64,000 bases of DNA from Pseudomonas sp. 30_B (GCF_017491605.1 NZ_JAFGYY010000013.1:124001-188000); one strand, 5' to 3'. Counted from the stretch's first letter, positions 48,685-58,261 are shown. The notes: generated by a model from the sequence alone, not told the origin. Numbers and translations: made by a program.

Positions 48685-48760
48685 GCGTAGGAGCGGACTC
48701 CGTCCGCGATTGGCATCCGGCGCGATGCGAACCTATCGCGGACGAAGTCCGCTCCTACAG
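48685..48760. repeat. REP doublet (family B)
   Basis: Inverted units with core GTAGGAGCGGACTCCGTCCGC (48687-48710 and its reverse complement at 48735-48758) differ from family A inside the loop. They lie between the serA terminator and the DUF4399 gene. Confidence 0.8.
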
Positions 48761-48770
48761 GTGTTTCACG

Positions 48771-49202
48771 TCACTTCACGTTGACGGTGATCTGCTGCGA
48801 CTCCACCGGCGGGTCCAGCGGCACGTGATTCTTGTCGCCCACCAGTAGTTGCAGGGTGTGCTTGCCCGGCGGCAGGGTCAGTTCGGTTTCGGTCTGGCCC
48901 TTGCCGAAGTGCTTGATGGTGTCGTTCATCGGCAGCGGCAGGTTCATCGCCGGCTGCTCCTTCAGGTCGATCAGCAGGTGGTGGTGGCCGGTGGCCGGCG
49001 AGTCCACGCCGGCGGGCGCAACGCCCATGCCCTTGAGGCCGAACTTCACGGTGAAGGTCTTGCCGACGGTGGCACCGTCGGCCGGCTCGATGAAGTACAC
49101 CTTGGCGCCTTCCGGGGCCGGGGTGCGCGGCATGTCGGCAGCAATCGCGGAAGACGCGGCGAGCAGCGCAGCGAGACCGAGGCAAGGCAGCATGGTTCTC
49201 AT
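48771..49202 (-). CDS. DUF4399 periplasmic protein
   Basis: The 143-residue protein has a signal peptide (MLPCLGLAALLAASSAIAAD) and a single DUF4399 domain with the motif VYFIEPADGATVGKTFTVKF and GHHHLLIDL, a His-rich beta strand that suggests metal or anion binding. The ATG at 49202 follows a strong AAGGAGA ribosome binding site; ATGs at 49220 and 49253 are upstream in frame. The function is unknown. Confidence 0.82.
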   Translation of the reverse strand: MRTMLPCLGLAALLAASSAIAADMPRTPAPEGAKVYFIEPADGATVGKTFTVKFGLKGMGVAPAGVDSPATGHHHLLIDLKEQPAMNLPLPMNDTIKHFGKGQTETELTLPPGKHTLQLLVGDKNHVPLDPPVESQQITVNVK

Positions 49203-49340
49203 GGGATTCTCCTTCTTCATGGGATTCGGGGAACGCGCGCCCTGCAATGGCAACCGTTCACCCGCATGGAACCCACAAGCATAGGCGGCTCCCCCGTGGG
49301 CTCAAGAAAAAGAGTGCGTCTTCAAATGTCCGCGAGCGCT

Positions 49341-49835
49341 CTATCCTCCGGCTTCCAGGCCGGCCAGGCAGACCGCGGCGGCGTCCAGCTCTTCCTCGCT
49401 GAATACCAGCACCCCCATGCGCTTGAGCGCGGCGGCAGTAACGCCCTCGCCGGCGACCTTCCGCCCGCTGAAGCTGCCGTCGTAGTTCTCGCGGTAGCCG
49501 CAGGACGGGCTGCGCGCCTTCAGCACAGCCAGGCGGATATCGTGATGCCGCACCAGCTTCACCGCCGCGTCGGCCCCCAGCAGGAACGCCTGGCTGACAT
49601 CCTCCCCATCCACCGTGACAACGGGCTTCACGCGTTCCAGCACGGCCATGCCCTGGCCACCGGGAATCTCCGCCGGCGCGCGCGGCGTTGGCAGGCCGCC
49701 GGCCACTTCCGGGCACAGCGGCACCACGCGCCCCTGGGCCAGCCAGCGCGCCAGCAGGTCGAACGGGCCATGGGCACCACCATCGTAGCGAACGCGATGT
49801 CCGAGCAGGCAACGGCTGACGAGAACCTTCTGCAT
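49341..49835 (-). CDS. DUF523-family protein
   Basis: The 164-residue cytoplasmic protein starts MQKVLVSRCLLGHRVRYDGG and has the conserved cysteines in SRCLLG, VPLCPEVAGG and the C-terminal SPSCGYREN of DUF523. Three cysteines suggest a metal site or an iron-sulfur cluster. Its function is unknown. No operon partner is apparent. Confidence 0.82.
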   Translation of the reverse strand: MQKVLVSRCLLGHRVRYDGGAHGPFDLLARWLAQGRVVPLCPEVAGGLPTPRAPAEIPGGQGMAVLERVKPVVTVDGEDVSQAFLLGADAAVKLVRHHDIRLAVLKARSPSCGYRENYDGSFSGRKVAGEGVTAAALKRMGVLVFSEEELDAAAVCLAGLEAGG

Positions 49836-50089
49836 GGGCCAATCACTCCAAATCGAATGCCACAGACTAGTCGCTCGATTTCATCGGGTCACGCGGGGTA
49901 ACACGACATTCATCGGCGATCCGTTTCGAGGGATTTCGAGCCCGCCAAAAGTCGGGACGCGCACGCTGCTACCGACCGTCGGCCCGTCGATGTAGCACAA
50001 CCTTTGGCGGGAAACGTCGTCCGGCACTGGCCGGGCTGGCGGCGGCTGACCAGACTGACGCACCGGCCAAATCCCTCGGAGCCCTGACC

Positions 50090-50638
50090 ATGTCCCGCCT
50101 GTTCGCCCTGTCCGCAGCCACCGCGGCGCTTCTCCACCTGTCGGTCAGCCAGGCCGCCCTCGAAGCCCTCGACAACGAGAGTCTCGGTACGGTCACCGGA
50201 CAGGACGGCATCAGCATCCGCGCCGACGTGCTGGCCCACATCGGCAGCGCCGCCTGGAACGATGACGGCGGCAGCGTCTCGCTGCGCAACGTCTCCATCG
50301 ACAACGGCTGCGTGAAGGCCGGCGACTGCCCCAATGGCCGCGGCGGCAGCCTGCCCTACGGCGCCGCGCAACTGGGGCTGAGCCTGCCGATCTTCGGCAT
50401 CGAGCAGCCAACCCTGCAGGTGGACGTGATGCGCAATGCCAGCGGCAAACAGCAGCTCGCCCTGACGTTGCCGGACCTCACCAGCATCAACCAGCAGCTC
50501 AATGCCAGCGGCCTGCCGGCACAGACCATCCGCCTGCGGGTGATCGGCGATCTCTATGTCGGCAACGGGCGCCTGGGCACACTGGAAATCCGCGACATCC
50601 AGGACATCAGCGGGACCCTGAAGGTCTGGGGACACTGA
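50090..50638 (+). CDS. Secreted protein with a QDGI motif, function unknown
   Basis: The 182-residue protein has a signal peptide (MSRLFALSAATAALLHLSV then SQA) and a short segment LDNESLGTVTGQDGISIRAD typical of a family of secreted Pseudomonas proteins (DUF6160-like). The rest is beta-rich, with a Cys pair in NGCVKAGDCPNG. It could be a surface or periplasmic structural protein. I do not recognise a specific function. Confidence 0.7.
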   Translation: MSRLFALSAATAALLHLSVSQAALEALDNESLGTVTGQDGISIRADVLAHIGSAAWNDDGGSVSLRNVSIDNGCVKAGDCPNGRGGSLPYGAAQLGLSLPIFGIEQPTLQVDVMRNASGKQQLALTLPDLTSINQQLNASGLPAQTIRLRVIGDLYVGNGRLGTLEIRDIQDISGTLKVWGH

Positions 50639-50648
50639 GCCGGACGGC

Positions 50649-51287
50649 TCAGAAGGACGAATCACCGCGCCGGCGGAACCAGCCGGTCAAGGACAGCCGC
50701 TCGTGGCTGGCCGGCAGCACTTCGTGGGGGAACTCGCCGGAGAGGAACAGCACCAGCCGACCGCCGATCGGCGCCAGGTCCAGCGTCTGTTCGTCGGGCA
50801 GGTACATGCGCAACGCGCCACCCTGCTCTTCCCGCCAGTCGGCATTGAGATAGAACACCGCCGAGAGGGTACGGCGATCGTCGTCGCGGAAGCGGTCCAG
50901 GTGCTTCTGGTAGAACGCCCCCGGCGGGTAGAGGGCGAAATGCCCCTCGAAGTCTTCCAGACCGAGGTAGAGCGAGCGGTTGATCAGCTGGCGCAGCGCG
51001 TCCAGCGCGCCCAGATAGAGATCACAGGCCTCGGACTGGCCCGGCTCTATCCACTGGATACGGTCGCCGCGGATGCCTTCGCGCACCGCCTGCCCTTCAC
51101 CCCGGCCGATGGCGGCGGCGGCCAGCTTGCCGGCTGCATCGCGGGCACGACATTCCGTCGCCAGCCGGGCGATCAGGGCATCGGGAAGGAAGGCGTCCTG
51201 TTGCGACCAGCCCTTGTCGGCGAGGTCGTCAACGATGCGTTGCAGGAGGGGGCCTTGCATGGAGGGAAAAGGGGCGTCGAAATCCAT
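50649..51287 (-). CDS. 2-oxoglutarate/Fe(II) dioxygenase (prolyl hydroxylase-like)
   Basis: The 212-residue protein belongs to the prolyl 4-hydroxylase-type dioxygenases. The iron-binding HxD is in YQKHLDRFRDD, the distal histidine is in GEFPHEVLP, and the arginine that binds 2-oxoglutarate is in ERLSLTGWFRRR. The start at 51287 (MDFDAPFPSMQGPLL) was chosen because upstream in-frame sequence is not family-like. The target is unknown. It converges on the secreted protein gene before it. Confidence 0.86.
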   Translation of the reverse strand: MDFDAPFPSMQGPLLQRIVDDLADKGWSQQDAFLPDALIARLATECRARDAAGKLAAAAIGRGEGQAVREGIRGDRIQWIEPGQSEACDLYLGALDALRQLINRSLYLGLEDFEGHFALYPPGAFYQKHLDRFRDDDRRTLSAVFYLNADWREEQGGALRMYLPDEQTLDLAPIGGRLVLFLSGEFPHEVLPASHERLSLTGWFRRRGDSSF

Positions 51288-51387
51288 GACGCATTGTAAC
51301 GTCCGACGCCAGTGGCTCGACAAGCGGGGCAAGCCTTGCCGACAATAGCCACCGGCGAGCGAACCCTGCCGCCCAAAAGGAGTTGCA

Positions 51388-52128
51388 ATGCGCGTACTGC
51401 TGGCCCTCACTCTTCTGGTACTGGGCATGCCTGCCCTGGCTGACAATTACCAGCGCCTCTACCAGGCCGCCGGCTGGCCCGAGCAGCGCGCGCACTTCAA
51501 TGATGCCCTGCATGCCGCGCAGAAGCGCTATCAGGGCAACCTGCCGCCGGCGCTCTACCAGGCCCTGGTGGACAACAGCAACCGCCGCTTCGCCGCCGCC
51601 GACATCGACCAGCGCGCCCTCTCCAGCCTGCGCCAGAACCTGCCGGACAGCACGCCGGCGCTGACCTTCTTCGAGTCCCCCCTGGGCCACAAGGTCGCTA
51701 CCGCCGAGACCTTCGCCACCCGCAGCGACCAGTTGCTCAAGTACGCCAACGGCCTGCCGCGCCAACAGGCCAGCGACGCCCGGCGCCACCTGGTACAACG
51801 ACTGGGCAAGGTGTTGCCGGCCCGCGAAGCCGGGGCGGAGGTAAGCCTGGCGCTGGCCAGCGTCGCTGCCGACAGCCTCAGCCAGATGCTCCCCGGCCTG
51901 CTCGGCGGCGGACAGGCCCAGGGCATGCTCGACGGCCAGCGGCAGAAGCTGATGGGACAGATCGGCGCCGACCTGGATAACACCCTGCTCTACGTCTATC
52001 GCGGGCTGGACGATACCGAGCTGAGCCAGTTCGCCGCATTCAGCGAGTCCCCGGCCGGGCGCGACTACTATCGCGCCGCCCTGGCCGCTCTGCGCGCCGG
52101 ATTGTCGGCTTCCGACGACGGTCAGTGA
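51388..52128 (+). CDS. DUF2059-like secreted protein
   Basis: The 246-residue protein has a signal peptide (MRVLLALTLLVLGMPALAD) and a helical, repetitive C-terminal region with LSQFAAFSESPAGRDYYRA, similar to the DUF2059 repeat. It is probably periplasmic. The role is unknown. It follows a short AAAAGGAGTT ribosome binding site and is alone on its strand. Confidence 0.72.
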   Translation: MRVLLALTLLVLGMPALADNYQRLYQAAGWPEQRAHFNDALHAAQKRYQGNLPPALYQALVDNSNRRFAAADIDQRALSSLRQNLPDSTPALTFFESPLGHKVATAETFATRSDQLLKYANGLPRQQASDARRHLVQRLGKVLPAREAGAEVSLALASVAADSLSQMLPGLLGGGQAQGMLDGQRQKLMGQIGADLDNTLLYVYRGLDDTELSQFAAFSESPAGRDYYRAALAALRAGLSASDDGQ

Positions 52129-52267
52129 TCGGATTTTACCTACCGCGTTTGGAGACCACTCCGAGGAACGCCCCACTTAGAATCACTTCCGTCGTAGCGG
52201 GGGTGGCGCCTGAGGAAGATGGTGCAGGGAGTGAGGGACACACCCCCACTCGCTCCAGATTCCACCC

Positions 52268-53206
52268 TTATCCCAGTCTCTCGCTGAGAAACTCGAAGTA
52301 GCGCTGACGCAAGGTCTCGCTCTCGTTCGCCAGATGGTGCCGCGCGCCGGTGAGCAGCAGGCACTCGATCTTCTCGAACTTCTCCTCCAGCACTCTCAGG
52401 TTGTACTGCCAGTCCACCGTCTCATCGGCGTCGCCCTGCACCACCAGCAGGCTTTGCGCGCCCGGCGGGGCAGCCTCGATGCGCGGAATCCAGCGCGCCA
52501 GCGCGCCTACCCAGGCGGTCGGCAGGGTGCGCGGCTGCAGCGGATCGCGATCGCGCAGGAACGTCAGGAAATCCGGATCGGTCGAGTTTTCGGTAAAGCG
52601 CCGCGGAATCGAATCCACGAAAGGCCGCAGCACCTGGTAGCTCAATTTCGACCAGCCCCAGGCACGCGGGCGCACCAGCGGCGCCAGCAGGATGGTTCGT
52701 CCCAGCTCCGGCCGCATCCCGCCGCTCAGCAGATAGTCCAGCAGGATCGCCCCGCCGGTACTCTGCCCGCACAGGTGCCACGGTTGCGGCAGGCCCAGAG
52801 CCTGGGCCTGGCCGAGCAGGCCGGCCAGCACCGTCTGGTACTCGGAGAAGTCGCCGATGCTCGCCGCCTTGCCTTCGGACAGGCCGTGCCCCGGCAGGTC
52901 GCAGGCCAGCACCGCAAAGCCCAAGCCCACCGCCCAGTCGATCACATGGCGGTACAGGCCCATGTGGTCGTAATAGCCATGCATCAGCAGCAGGGTGCCG
53001 CGCGCCAGCGCCGGCCGCCAGAGCTGCACGGCGATGCGATAGCCGCCCGCCTCGAAGGTGCCCAGGCGGCTTTGCAGGCCGGGATAACGCCCGGCCAGGT
53101 CGAGACCGTAGAAGCGCTGGTACAACGCGATGCCGCCCTCCATCGTCGCTGCGGTCAGTGGTCGCAGGAGCGGACGCAGCAGATCGGGCTGGAAGGCTTC
53201 AGGCAT
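52268..53206 (-). CDS. Alpha/beta hydrolase, lysophospholipase/S33-like
   Basis: The 312-residue hydrolase has the oxyanion region LLLMHGYYDHMGLYR, the nucleophile elbow GQSTGGA (serine), the catalytic aspartate in QGDADETVDW, and a catalytic histidine in TGARHHLANE. It resembles monoacylglycerol lipase and serine aminopeptidase-like S33 proteins. The natural substrate is unknown. It has no signal peptide and is divergent from the thioredoxin-like gene. Confidence 0.85.
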   Translation of the reverse strand: MPEAFQPDLLRPLLRPLTAATMEGGIALYQRFYGLDLAGRYPGLQSRLGTFEAGGYRIAVQLWRPALARGTLLLMHGYYDHMGLYRHVIDWAVGLGFAVLACDLPGHGLSEGKAASIGDFSEYQTVLAGLLGQAQALGLPQPWHLCGQSTGGAILLDYLLSGGMRPELGRTILLAPLVRPRAWGWSKLSYQVLRPFVDSIPRRFTENSTDPDFLTFLRDRDPLQPRTLPTAWVGALARWIPRIEAAPPGAQSLLVVQGDADETVDWQYNLRVLEEKFEKIECLLLTGARHHLANESETLRQRYFEFLSERLG

Positions 53207-53330
53207 GGGCGATTCGCTTATCGACAGAAAATGAAAGGAGAGCGCGGCGCGCTGCTGGGATATTCAGCCGCGGGCGCCATCATGGCAAGCTTGGCGGCTA
53301 CTTACCGGCCGCCGTCTTTCGAGAAATGCC

Positions 53331-53909
53331 ATGTCCACCCGCCGCAAAACGCTCATCGGCTGGCTGATCGCCGCCCTCTGCCTCGCCGGCCTGCTCAGCA
53401 CCTACGGGTGGTACGAGAAGCGCTACATCCGGCCGTTCAGCCATCAGCCGCAGCTGTTCTCCGGCGATCACCTGATGCTGCCGGCGCAGTTGGCCGGCCC
53501 CGGGCACATCCGCCTGGTGCATTTCTGGGACCCGGCCTGCCCGTGCAATGTCGGCAACCAGCAGCACCTTGCCGAACTGATCGCGCGCTTCGCGCCGCAA
53601 GGCGTGGACTTCTATGCCGTGCAGAAGGCCGGTAGCCACGGACAGCTGCCCGATACCCTGAAGTCCATGCGCACGTTGCCGACCCTGCCCGGCGCAGAAC
53701 AACTGCCCGCCACGCCAGCCGTGGCGATCTGGGACGCCCAGGGCAATCTCGCCTACGTCGGCCCCTACAGCGAAGGCGCCGTGTGCACCTCCAGCAACAG
53801 CTTCATCGAACCGATCCTCGAAGCCCTGGTACAGGGCCGCCGCGTACAGGCGACCCATACCCTGGCGGTCGGCTGCTATTGCCCCTGGAGCGGCGCCACG
53901 CAGAAGTAG
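53331..53909 (+). CDS. Thioredoxin-like periplasmic protein (DUF6436)
   Basis: The 192-residue protein has an N-terminal membrane anchor (LIGWLIAALCLAGLLSTYG) and a thioredoxin-like fold with the motif HFWDPACPCNVGNQQHL, in which CPC replaces CxxC, and LAYVGPYSEGAVC. A redox or copper-chaperone role is possible but not shown. It carries a further C-terminal pair of cysteines (VGCYCPW). Confidence 0.75.
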   Translation: MSTRRKTLIGWLIAALCLAGLLSTYGWYEKRYIRPFSHQPQLFSGDHLMLPAQLAGPGHIRLVHFWDPACPCNVGNQQHLAELIARFAPQGVDFYAVQKAGSHGQLPDTLKSMRTLPTLPGAEQLPATPAVAIWDAQGNLAYVGPYSEGAVCTSSNSFIEPILEALVQGRRVQATHTLAVGCYCPWSGATQK

Positions 53910-53994
53910 TGATGCAACACCTTAAATGCCGGCCAAACCATGGCTACACTTAGGCGCCGGCCCATGAAGGGCCGTTCGCTATCAAGGAGTTCAC

Positions 53995-54495
53995 ATGCGT
54001 CTTCATCCCGCCCTCGCCCTGTGCGCCGCTCTCGTCCTGCCCCTGGCCGCCCACGCGGACGACACCCCCAGCAGCAGCCAGGTCATGGAGCAGCACAAGC
54101 AGGCCATCAACAACCGGATCGCCGACATCGACTACAAGCGCAAGCGCCTGGTCGAAGCCAACATGAAGCTCACCCCGGAGGAAGGCGAGAAGTTCTGGCC
54201 GGTCTACAACACCTATCGCGCCGAAGCCGACAAGCTGAGCAAGAAGACGCTGGCGATCATCATCGACTACGCCGGCGCCTATAACACCGGCGCGGTCAGC
54301 AACGACGAAGCCACCAAGCTGCAGAAGCAGGTTCTGGACCTCCAGGACGACAAGCAGGACCTGAAGGAGAAGTACGTCAAGCGCATTGCCAAGGAAGTCT
54401 CGGCCACCCGCGCCCTGCGCTTCCTGCAGATCGAAGACCAGCTCGACGCCATGGCCCTGCTCGAAGTGACCCGCGAGATTCCGCTGGCCGACTGA
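53995..54495 (+). CDS. Helical periplasmic protein, Spy/CpxP-like
   Basis: The 166-residue protein has a signal peptide (MRLHPALALCAALVLPLAAH), then a mostly helical region rich in charged residues: KLTPEEGEKFWPVYNTYRAE and LRFLQIEDQLDAMALLEV. The layout is like small periplasmic stress or chaperone proteins of the Spy/CpxP group, but the LTxxQ motif is not clear. Function is inferred only. The dispersed repeat starts five bases after its stop. Confidence 0.68.
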   Translation: MRLHPALALCAALVLPLAAHADDTPSSSQVMEQHKQAINNRIADIDYKRKRLVEANMKLTPEEGEKFWPVYNTYRAEADKLSKKTLAIIIDYAGAYNTGAVSNDEATKLQKQVLDLQDDKQDLKEKYVKRIAKEVSATRALRFLQIEDQLDAMALLEVTREIPLAD

Positions 54496-54500
54496 TCAGG

Positions 54501-54696
54501 CTCAGAACCTGTTTACGATCTCGCACGCTGGCGCAGAACAAGGCGCAACGACCAACGGGAGTAACAGCCGCAGGCTGGCCCGAAGGGTGAGCGCCAGCGA
54601 ATCAAACAGGCGAGGACGCGGAGAGTAAATAAGCAGTTCGAGCCTGTTTTTAACGCAGTTATGCCGACGCGCAGCAGATCGTAAACAGGTCCTCAG
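54501..54696. repeat. Dispersed structured intergenic repeat, copy 4 (extended)
   Basis: This 196-base copy has the same 21-base inverted ends as copy 2 (19 of 21 paired) and the same GCCTGTTTTT arm, plus an insertion of about 55 bases in the left arm after CAGAACAAGGC. Its right end supplies the TGA stop of the convergent AraC gene. Confidence 0.85.
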
Positions 54697-55745
54697 GACT
54701 CGGCACCGCCCCCGCGTAATTGCTGCCGGTAACGCTCCGGCGGCGCCGAGTACCAGCGCCGAAAGGCCCGGTAGAAGGGCGACAGCTCGGCGAAACCGCA
54801 GGCGCGCGCCACCTCGCGGATCGCCATGCCCTGATCCAGCATCTGCGCGGCACGCTGCCGCCGCACCTCCTCCCGCACATCCCTGAAGGTCTGCGCCCTG
54901 GCCGCCAGGCTGCGCTGCAGCAGGCCCGGACGTACGCCCAGTTCGGCCGCGCAACTGCGCAGTGAGCACTCCTCCGCCCCCAGCCGCACGCCGATCAGAT
55001 AGCGCAGGCGGTTGAGCAGGTCATTCTCGTCGAAGGTCCCCAACTGCTCGCGGGCATGCGCACTGAGCACACGGTGCAGATCCGGGTTGGCCGTGCGCGA
55101 CGGGCGCGACAGCAGCGCGCGATCGAACAGCAGCGCGTCATGGGACTGGTCGAATCGGGGCGTCAGTCCATACAGCCGCCGGTGCTCGGCGAGGCGACGC
55201 GGCGGCGCGTGGCGGAACTCGATGGCGTTGACGCGGAACTCGCCATCGGTGATCAGCGCCAGCAGCTTGAGGAACAGCAGCATCAGGCATTCCATCTGCT
55301 GGCGCAGGCTCGGCACGCCCAGATAGTTGAGGTCGAGGATCAACCGCATCTGTTCACCCTCCTCGTGCATCTGCGCGGCAAAGCCGCCGGAGAGTATGTG
55401 CTGGAAGCGCAGGAAGCTCGCCAGGGCCTCGCGCAGGTCGGCGCTGGCCATCAGCAGGTAGCCGACCACGTCCAGCAGGCGCGGCTTCATCACTTCGCCC
55501 AGGTGCAGGCCGATATCGCAGTCGCCGGTGATCTCGTCCAGCGTGCTCCAGAACAGCGGCGCGTCGTCATGCACCAGGCGTCCGCTCTGCGCTGGCGCCG
55601 GCAGGCGGACCTTCTGCAGGGCCTGGCGATAGATGTCGGTGGGATCGAAGCCCAGGTCAGCGAGCGATTCATACAACAGTCGCCGCAGTGTGGCGGACTG
55701 GGTGAGCGCGGGGGTCGCCGGGAAATTCAGCTCGGGGGTGGACAT
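54693..55745 (-). CDS. AraC-family transcriptional regulator
   Basis: The 350-residue protein has an Arabinose_bd-type N-terminal half and a C-terminal AraC helix-turn-helix (AIREVACGF-like segment AIREVARACGFAELSPFYR). It is divergent from hacB by 120 bases and is the likely regulator of that gene. The start ATG at 55745 (MSTPELNFPATPALT) is chosen over a TTG at 55766. Its stop codon lies in the end of the dispersed repeat. The effector is unknown. Confidence 0.86.
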   Translation of the reverse strand: MSTPELNFPATPALTQSATLRRLLYESLADLGFDPTDIYRQALQKVRLPAPAQSGRLVHDDAPLFWSTLDEITGDCDIGLHLGEVMKPRLLDVVGYLLMASADLREALASFLRFQHILSGGFAAQMHEEGEQMRLILDLNYLGVPSLRQQMECLMLLFLKLLALITDGEFRVNAIEFRHAPPRRLAEHRRLYGLTPRFDQSHDALLFDRALLSRPSRTANPDLHRVLSAHAREQLGTFDENDLLNRLRYLIGVRLGAEECSLRSCAAELGVRPGLLQRSLAARAQTFRDVREEVRRQRAAQMLDQGMAIREVARACGFAELSPFYRAFRRWYSAPPERYRQQLRGGGAES

Positions 55746-55772
55746 GGGCTCTTGGTGTTCGATCAAGGAAAT

Positions 55773-55809
55773 TTGACCAAAGAATTCCAGCCACGAGACA
55801 TTCGGTCAA
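55773..55809. promoter_or_regulatory. Inverted repeat between the AraC gene and hacB
   Basis: TTGACC (55773) and GGTCAA (55804) form an inverted repeat with a 25-base spacer in the divergent promoter region. It may be an operator for the AraC regulator. Confidence 0.3.
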
Positions 55810-55865
55810 TGAACGGCAACGGCCTTCCTTTGCAGAATCCGTGCATAACAACAAGGAGTTGCCGC

Positions 55866-58253
55866 ATGAAACGCACTTTGACTGTCCTCGCCGTCGTCGT
55901 GGCCGCCGCCGCTGCGGGCACCGGCTGGTACCTGCACGGCAAGCAGCCGCAGCGCGACGGACAGCTGCCCCTGGCCGGCCTGCACAGCGAGGTCACGGTT
56001 CGCTACGACGAGCGCGGCGTGCCGCACATTAAGGCCGGCAGCGAGGACGACCTGTACCGGGCCATCGGCTACGTCCACGCCCAGGACCGCCTGTTCCAGA
56101 TGGAGATGCTGCGGCGCCTGTCGCGCGGCGAGCTGGCCGAGGTGCTGGGGCCCAAGCTGGTGGACACCGACCGCCTGTTCCGCAGCCTGCGCATCCGCGA
56201 CAAGGCCGCCGACTACGTGGCGCGCCAGGACAAGAACTCCCCGGCCTGGAAGGCGCTGGAGGCCTACCTGGATGGCGTCAACCAGTTCCAGGACAGCCAC
56301 CCGCGCCCGCTGGAGTTCGACATCCTCGGCATCCCCAAGCGCCCCTTCACCCCGGAAGACACCGTCAGCGTTGCCGGTTACATGGCCTACAGCTTCGCCG
56401 CTGCCTTCCGTACCGAGCCGGTACTCACCTATGTGCGCGACGAGCTGGGCGCGGACTACCTGAAGGTCTTCGACCTCGACTGGCACCCCGAGGGCGTACT
56501 GAGTCCGAAACCGCTGGCCGCCGCAGACTGGCAGGACCTCAACGCCATCGCGCGGATCAGTCACGCTGCACTGGAGGAAGCCGGCCTGCCGCAGTTCGAG
56601 GGCAGCAACGCCTGGGCCGTCTCCGGTAGCCGCACGAAGAGCGGCAAGCCGCTGCTGGCGGGCGATCCGCACATCCGCTTCGCGGTGCCGGCGGTGTGGT
56701 ACGAGATCCAGACCAGCGCTCCGGGCTTCGAGCTCTACGGGCACTACCAGGCGCTCAACCCCTTCGCCTCGCTCGGGCACAACGAGCAGTTCGGCTGGAG
56801 CCTGACCATGTTCCAGAACGATGACGTCGACCTGGTCGCGGAAAAGGTCAACCCGGACAACCCCAACCAGGTCTGGTACCGGGGCCAATGGGTCGACCTG
56901 AAAAGCGAGGAGCAGAGCATCGCGGTCAAGGGCCAGGCGCCAGTGAAGATCACCCTGCGCAGCTCGCCCCACGGCCCGCTGGTCAACGATGCCCTCGGCA
57001 CGGCCGCCGGCAAGACGCCGATCGCGATGTGGTGGGCCTTCCTCGAAACCCGGAACCCGATCCTCGACGCCTTCTATCAGCTCGACCGCGCTAACACCCT
57101 GGACAAGGCCCGCGCCGCGGCCTCGAAAATCCACTCGCCGGGCCTCAATGTGATCTGGGCCAACGCCCGCGGCGACATCGGCTGGTGGGCCTCGGCGCAA
57201 CTGCCGGTGCGCCCGGACGGGGTGGTGCCCTACTTCCTGCTCGACGGCAGTACGGGCCAGGCCGACAAGAACGGCTTCTACCCCTTCAGCGAAAACCCGC
57301 AGGAAGAAAACCCGGCGCGCGGCTACATCGTCTCCGCCAACTTCCAGCCGGTCCCGGCCAATGGCCGTCCGATTCCCGGCTACTACAACCTGCCCGATCG
57401 CGGCCAGCGCCTGAACGAGCGCCTGGCCGATACGTCGGTGAAATGGGACCTGCAGAACAGCCAGGCGCTGCAACTGGACACCGCCACCGGCTACGGACCA
57501 CGCGTCCTCAAGCCGTTGCTGCCGCTGCTGCGCGAGGCGGCTTCGACCGCCGAGGAGAAGGCCCTGGTGGAGCAACTGGCTGCCTGGCAGGGCGATCATC
57601 CGGTCGACTCGGTCACCGCCACCCTGTTCAACCAGTTGCTGTACCAGATCGCCGATGGCGCGATGCGCGACGAGATGGGCGACGCCTTCTTCGACAACCT
57701 GCTGTCGACCCGCGTGCTGGACGTCGCCCTGCCACGCCTGGCCGCCGATGACGGCTCGCCCTGGTGGGACAACCGCAAGACGCCGGAAAAGGAAACCCGC
57801 GCCGATATCGTCAAGGCCGCCTGGAAGGCCAGCCTGGAACACCTGCGTACGACGCTGGGCCAGGATTCGGCGCAATGGCAATGGGGCAAGGCGCACACCC
57901 TGACCCACGGCCACCCGCTGGGCATGCAGAAGCCGCTGGACAAGATCTTCAACGTCGGGCCCTTCGCCGCGCCGGGTGGACACGAAACGCCGAACAACCT
58001 GTCGCACCGAGTGGGACCTGCGCCCTGGCAGGTGGTATACGGCCCGTCGACCCGCCGTCTGATCGACTTCGCCGATCCCGCCCACAGCCTGGGCATCAAC
58101 CCGGTCGGCCAGAGCGGCGTCCCCTTCGACGAGCATTACGACGACCAGGCCCAGGCCTACATCGAAGGCCAATACTTGCCCCAGCACTACGAAGAAGCCG
58201 AAGTGAAGGCCAACACCCAGGGCCTGCTCAGGCTGGTACCGGCCAGGCGCTGA
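55866..58253 (+). CDS. hacB: Acyl-homoserine lactone acylase HacB (Ntn hydrolase)
   Basis: The 795-residue proenzyme belongs to the penicillin amidase-like Ntn hydrolases and cuts the acyl chain from long-chain homoserine lactone signals; P. aeruginosa HacB (PA0305) acts this way. After a signal peptide (about residues 1-22) the alpha chain leads to the autocleavage site GSNAW, where Ser247 becomes the N-terminal nucleophile of the beta chain. The start ATG at 55866 follows an AAGGAG ribosome binding site. A strong terminator follows the stop. Confidence 0.93.
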   Translation: MKRTLTVLAVVVAAAAAGTGWYLHGKQPQRDGQLPLAGLHSEVTVRYDERGVPHIKAGSEDDLYRAIGYVHAQDRLFQMEMLRRLSRGELAEVLGPKLVDTDRLFRSLRIRDKAADYVARQDKNSPAWKALEAYLDGVNQFQDSHPRPLEFDILGIPKRPFTPEDTVSVAGYMAYSFAAAFRTEPVLTYVRDELGADYLKVFDLDWHPEGVLSPKPLAAADWQDLNAIARISHAALEEAGLPQFEGSNAWAVSGSRTKSGKPLLAGDPHIRFAVPAVWYEIQTSAPGFELYGHYQALNPFASLGHNEQFGWSLTMFQNDDVDLVAEKVNPDNPNQVWYRGQWVDLKSEEQSIAVKGQAPVKITLRSSPHGPLVNDALGTAAGKTPIAMWWAFLETRNPILDAFYQLDRANTLDKARAAASKIHSPGLNVIWANARGDIGWWASAQLPVRPDGVVPYFLLDGSTGQADKNGFYPFSENPQEENPARGYIVSANFQPVPANGRPIPGYYNLPDRGQRLNERLADTSVKWDLQNSQALQLDTATGYGPRVLKPLLPLLREAASTAEEKALVEQLAAWQGDHPVDSVTATLFNQLLYQIADGAMRDEMGDAFFDNLLSTRVLDVALPRLAADDGSPWWDNRKTPEKETRADIVKAAWKASLEHLRTTLGQDSAQWQWGKAHTLTHGHPLGMQKPLDKIFNVGPFAAPGGHETPNNLSHRVGPAPWQVVYGPSTRRLIDFADPAHSLGINPVGQSGVPFDEHYDDQAQAYIEGQYLPQHYEEAEVKANTQGLLRLVPARR

Positions 58254-58261
58254 AGTACCGC

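Noticed and set aside
49881..50063. 60-codon minus-strand frame before the secreted protein gene
   Set aside because: No ribosome binding site, no codon bias and no family resemblance; more likely the promoter region of the gene at 50090.
55806..58187. 793-codon minus-strand frame opposite hacB
   Set aside because: Antisense to hacB, low complexity and without motifs.
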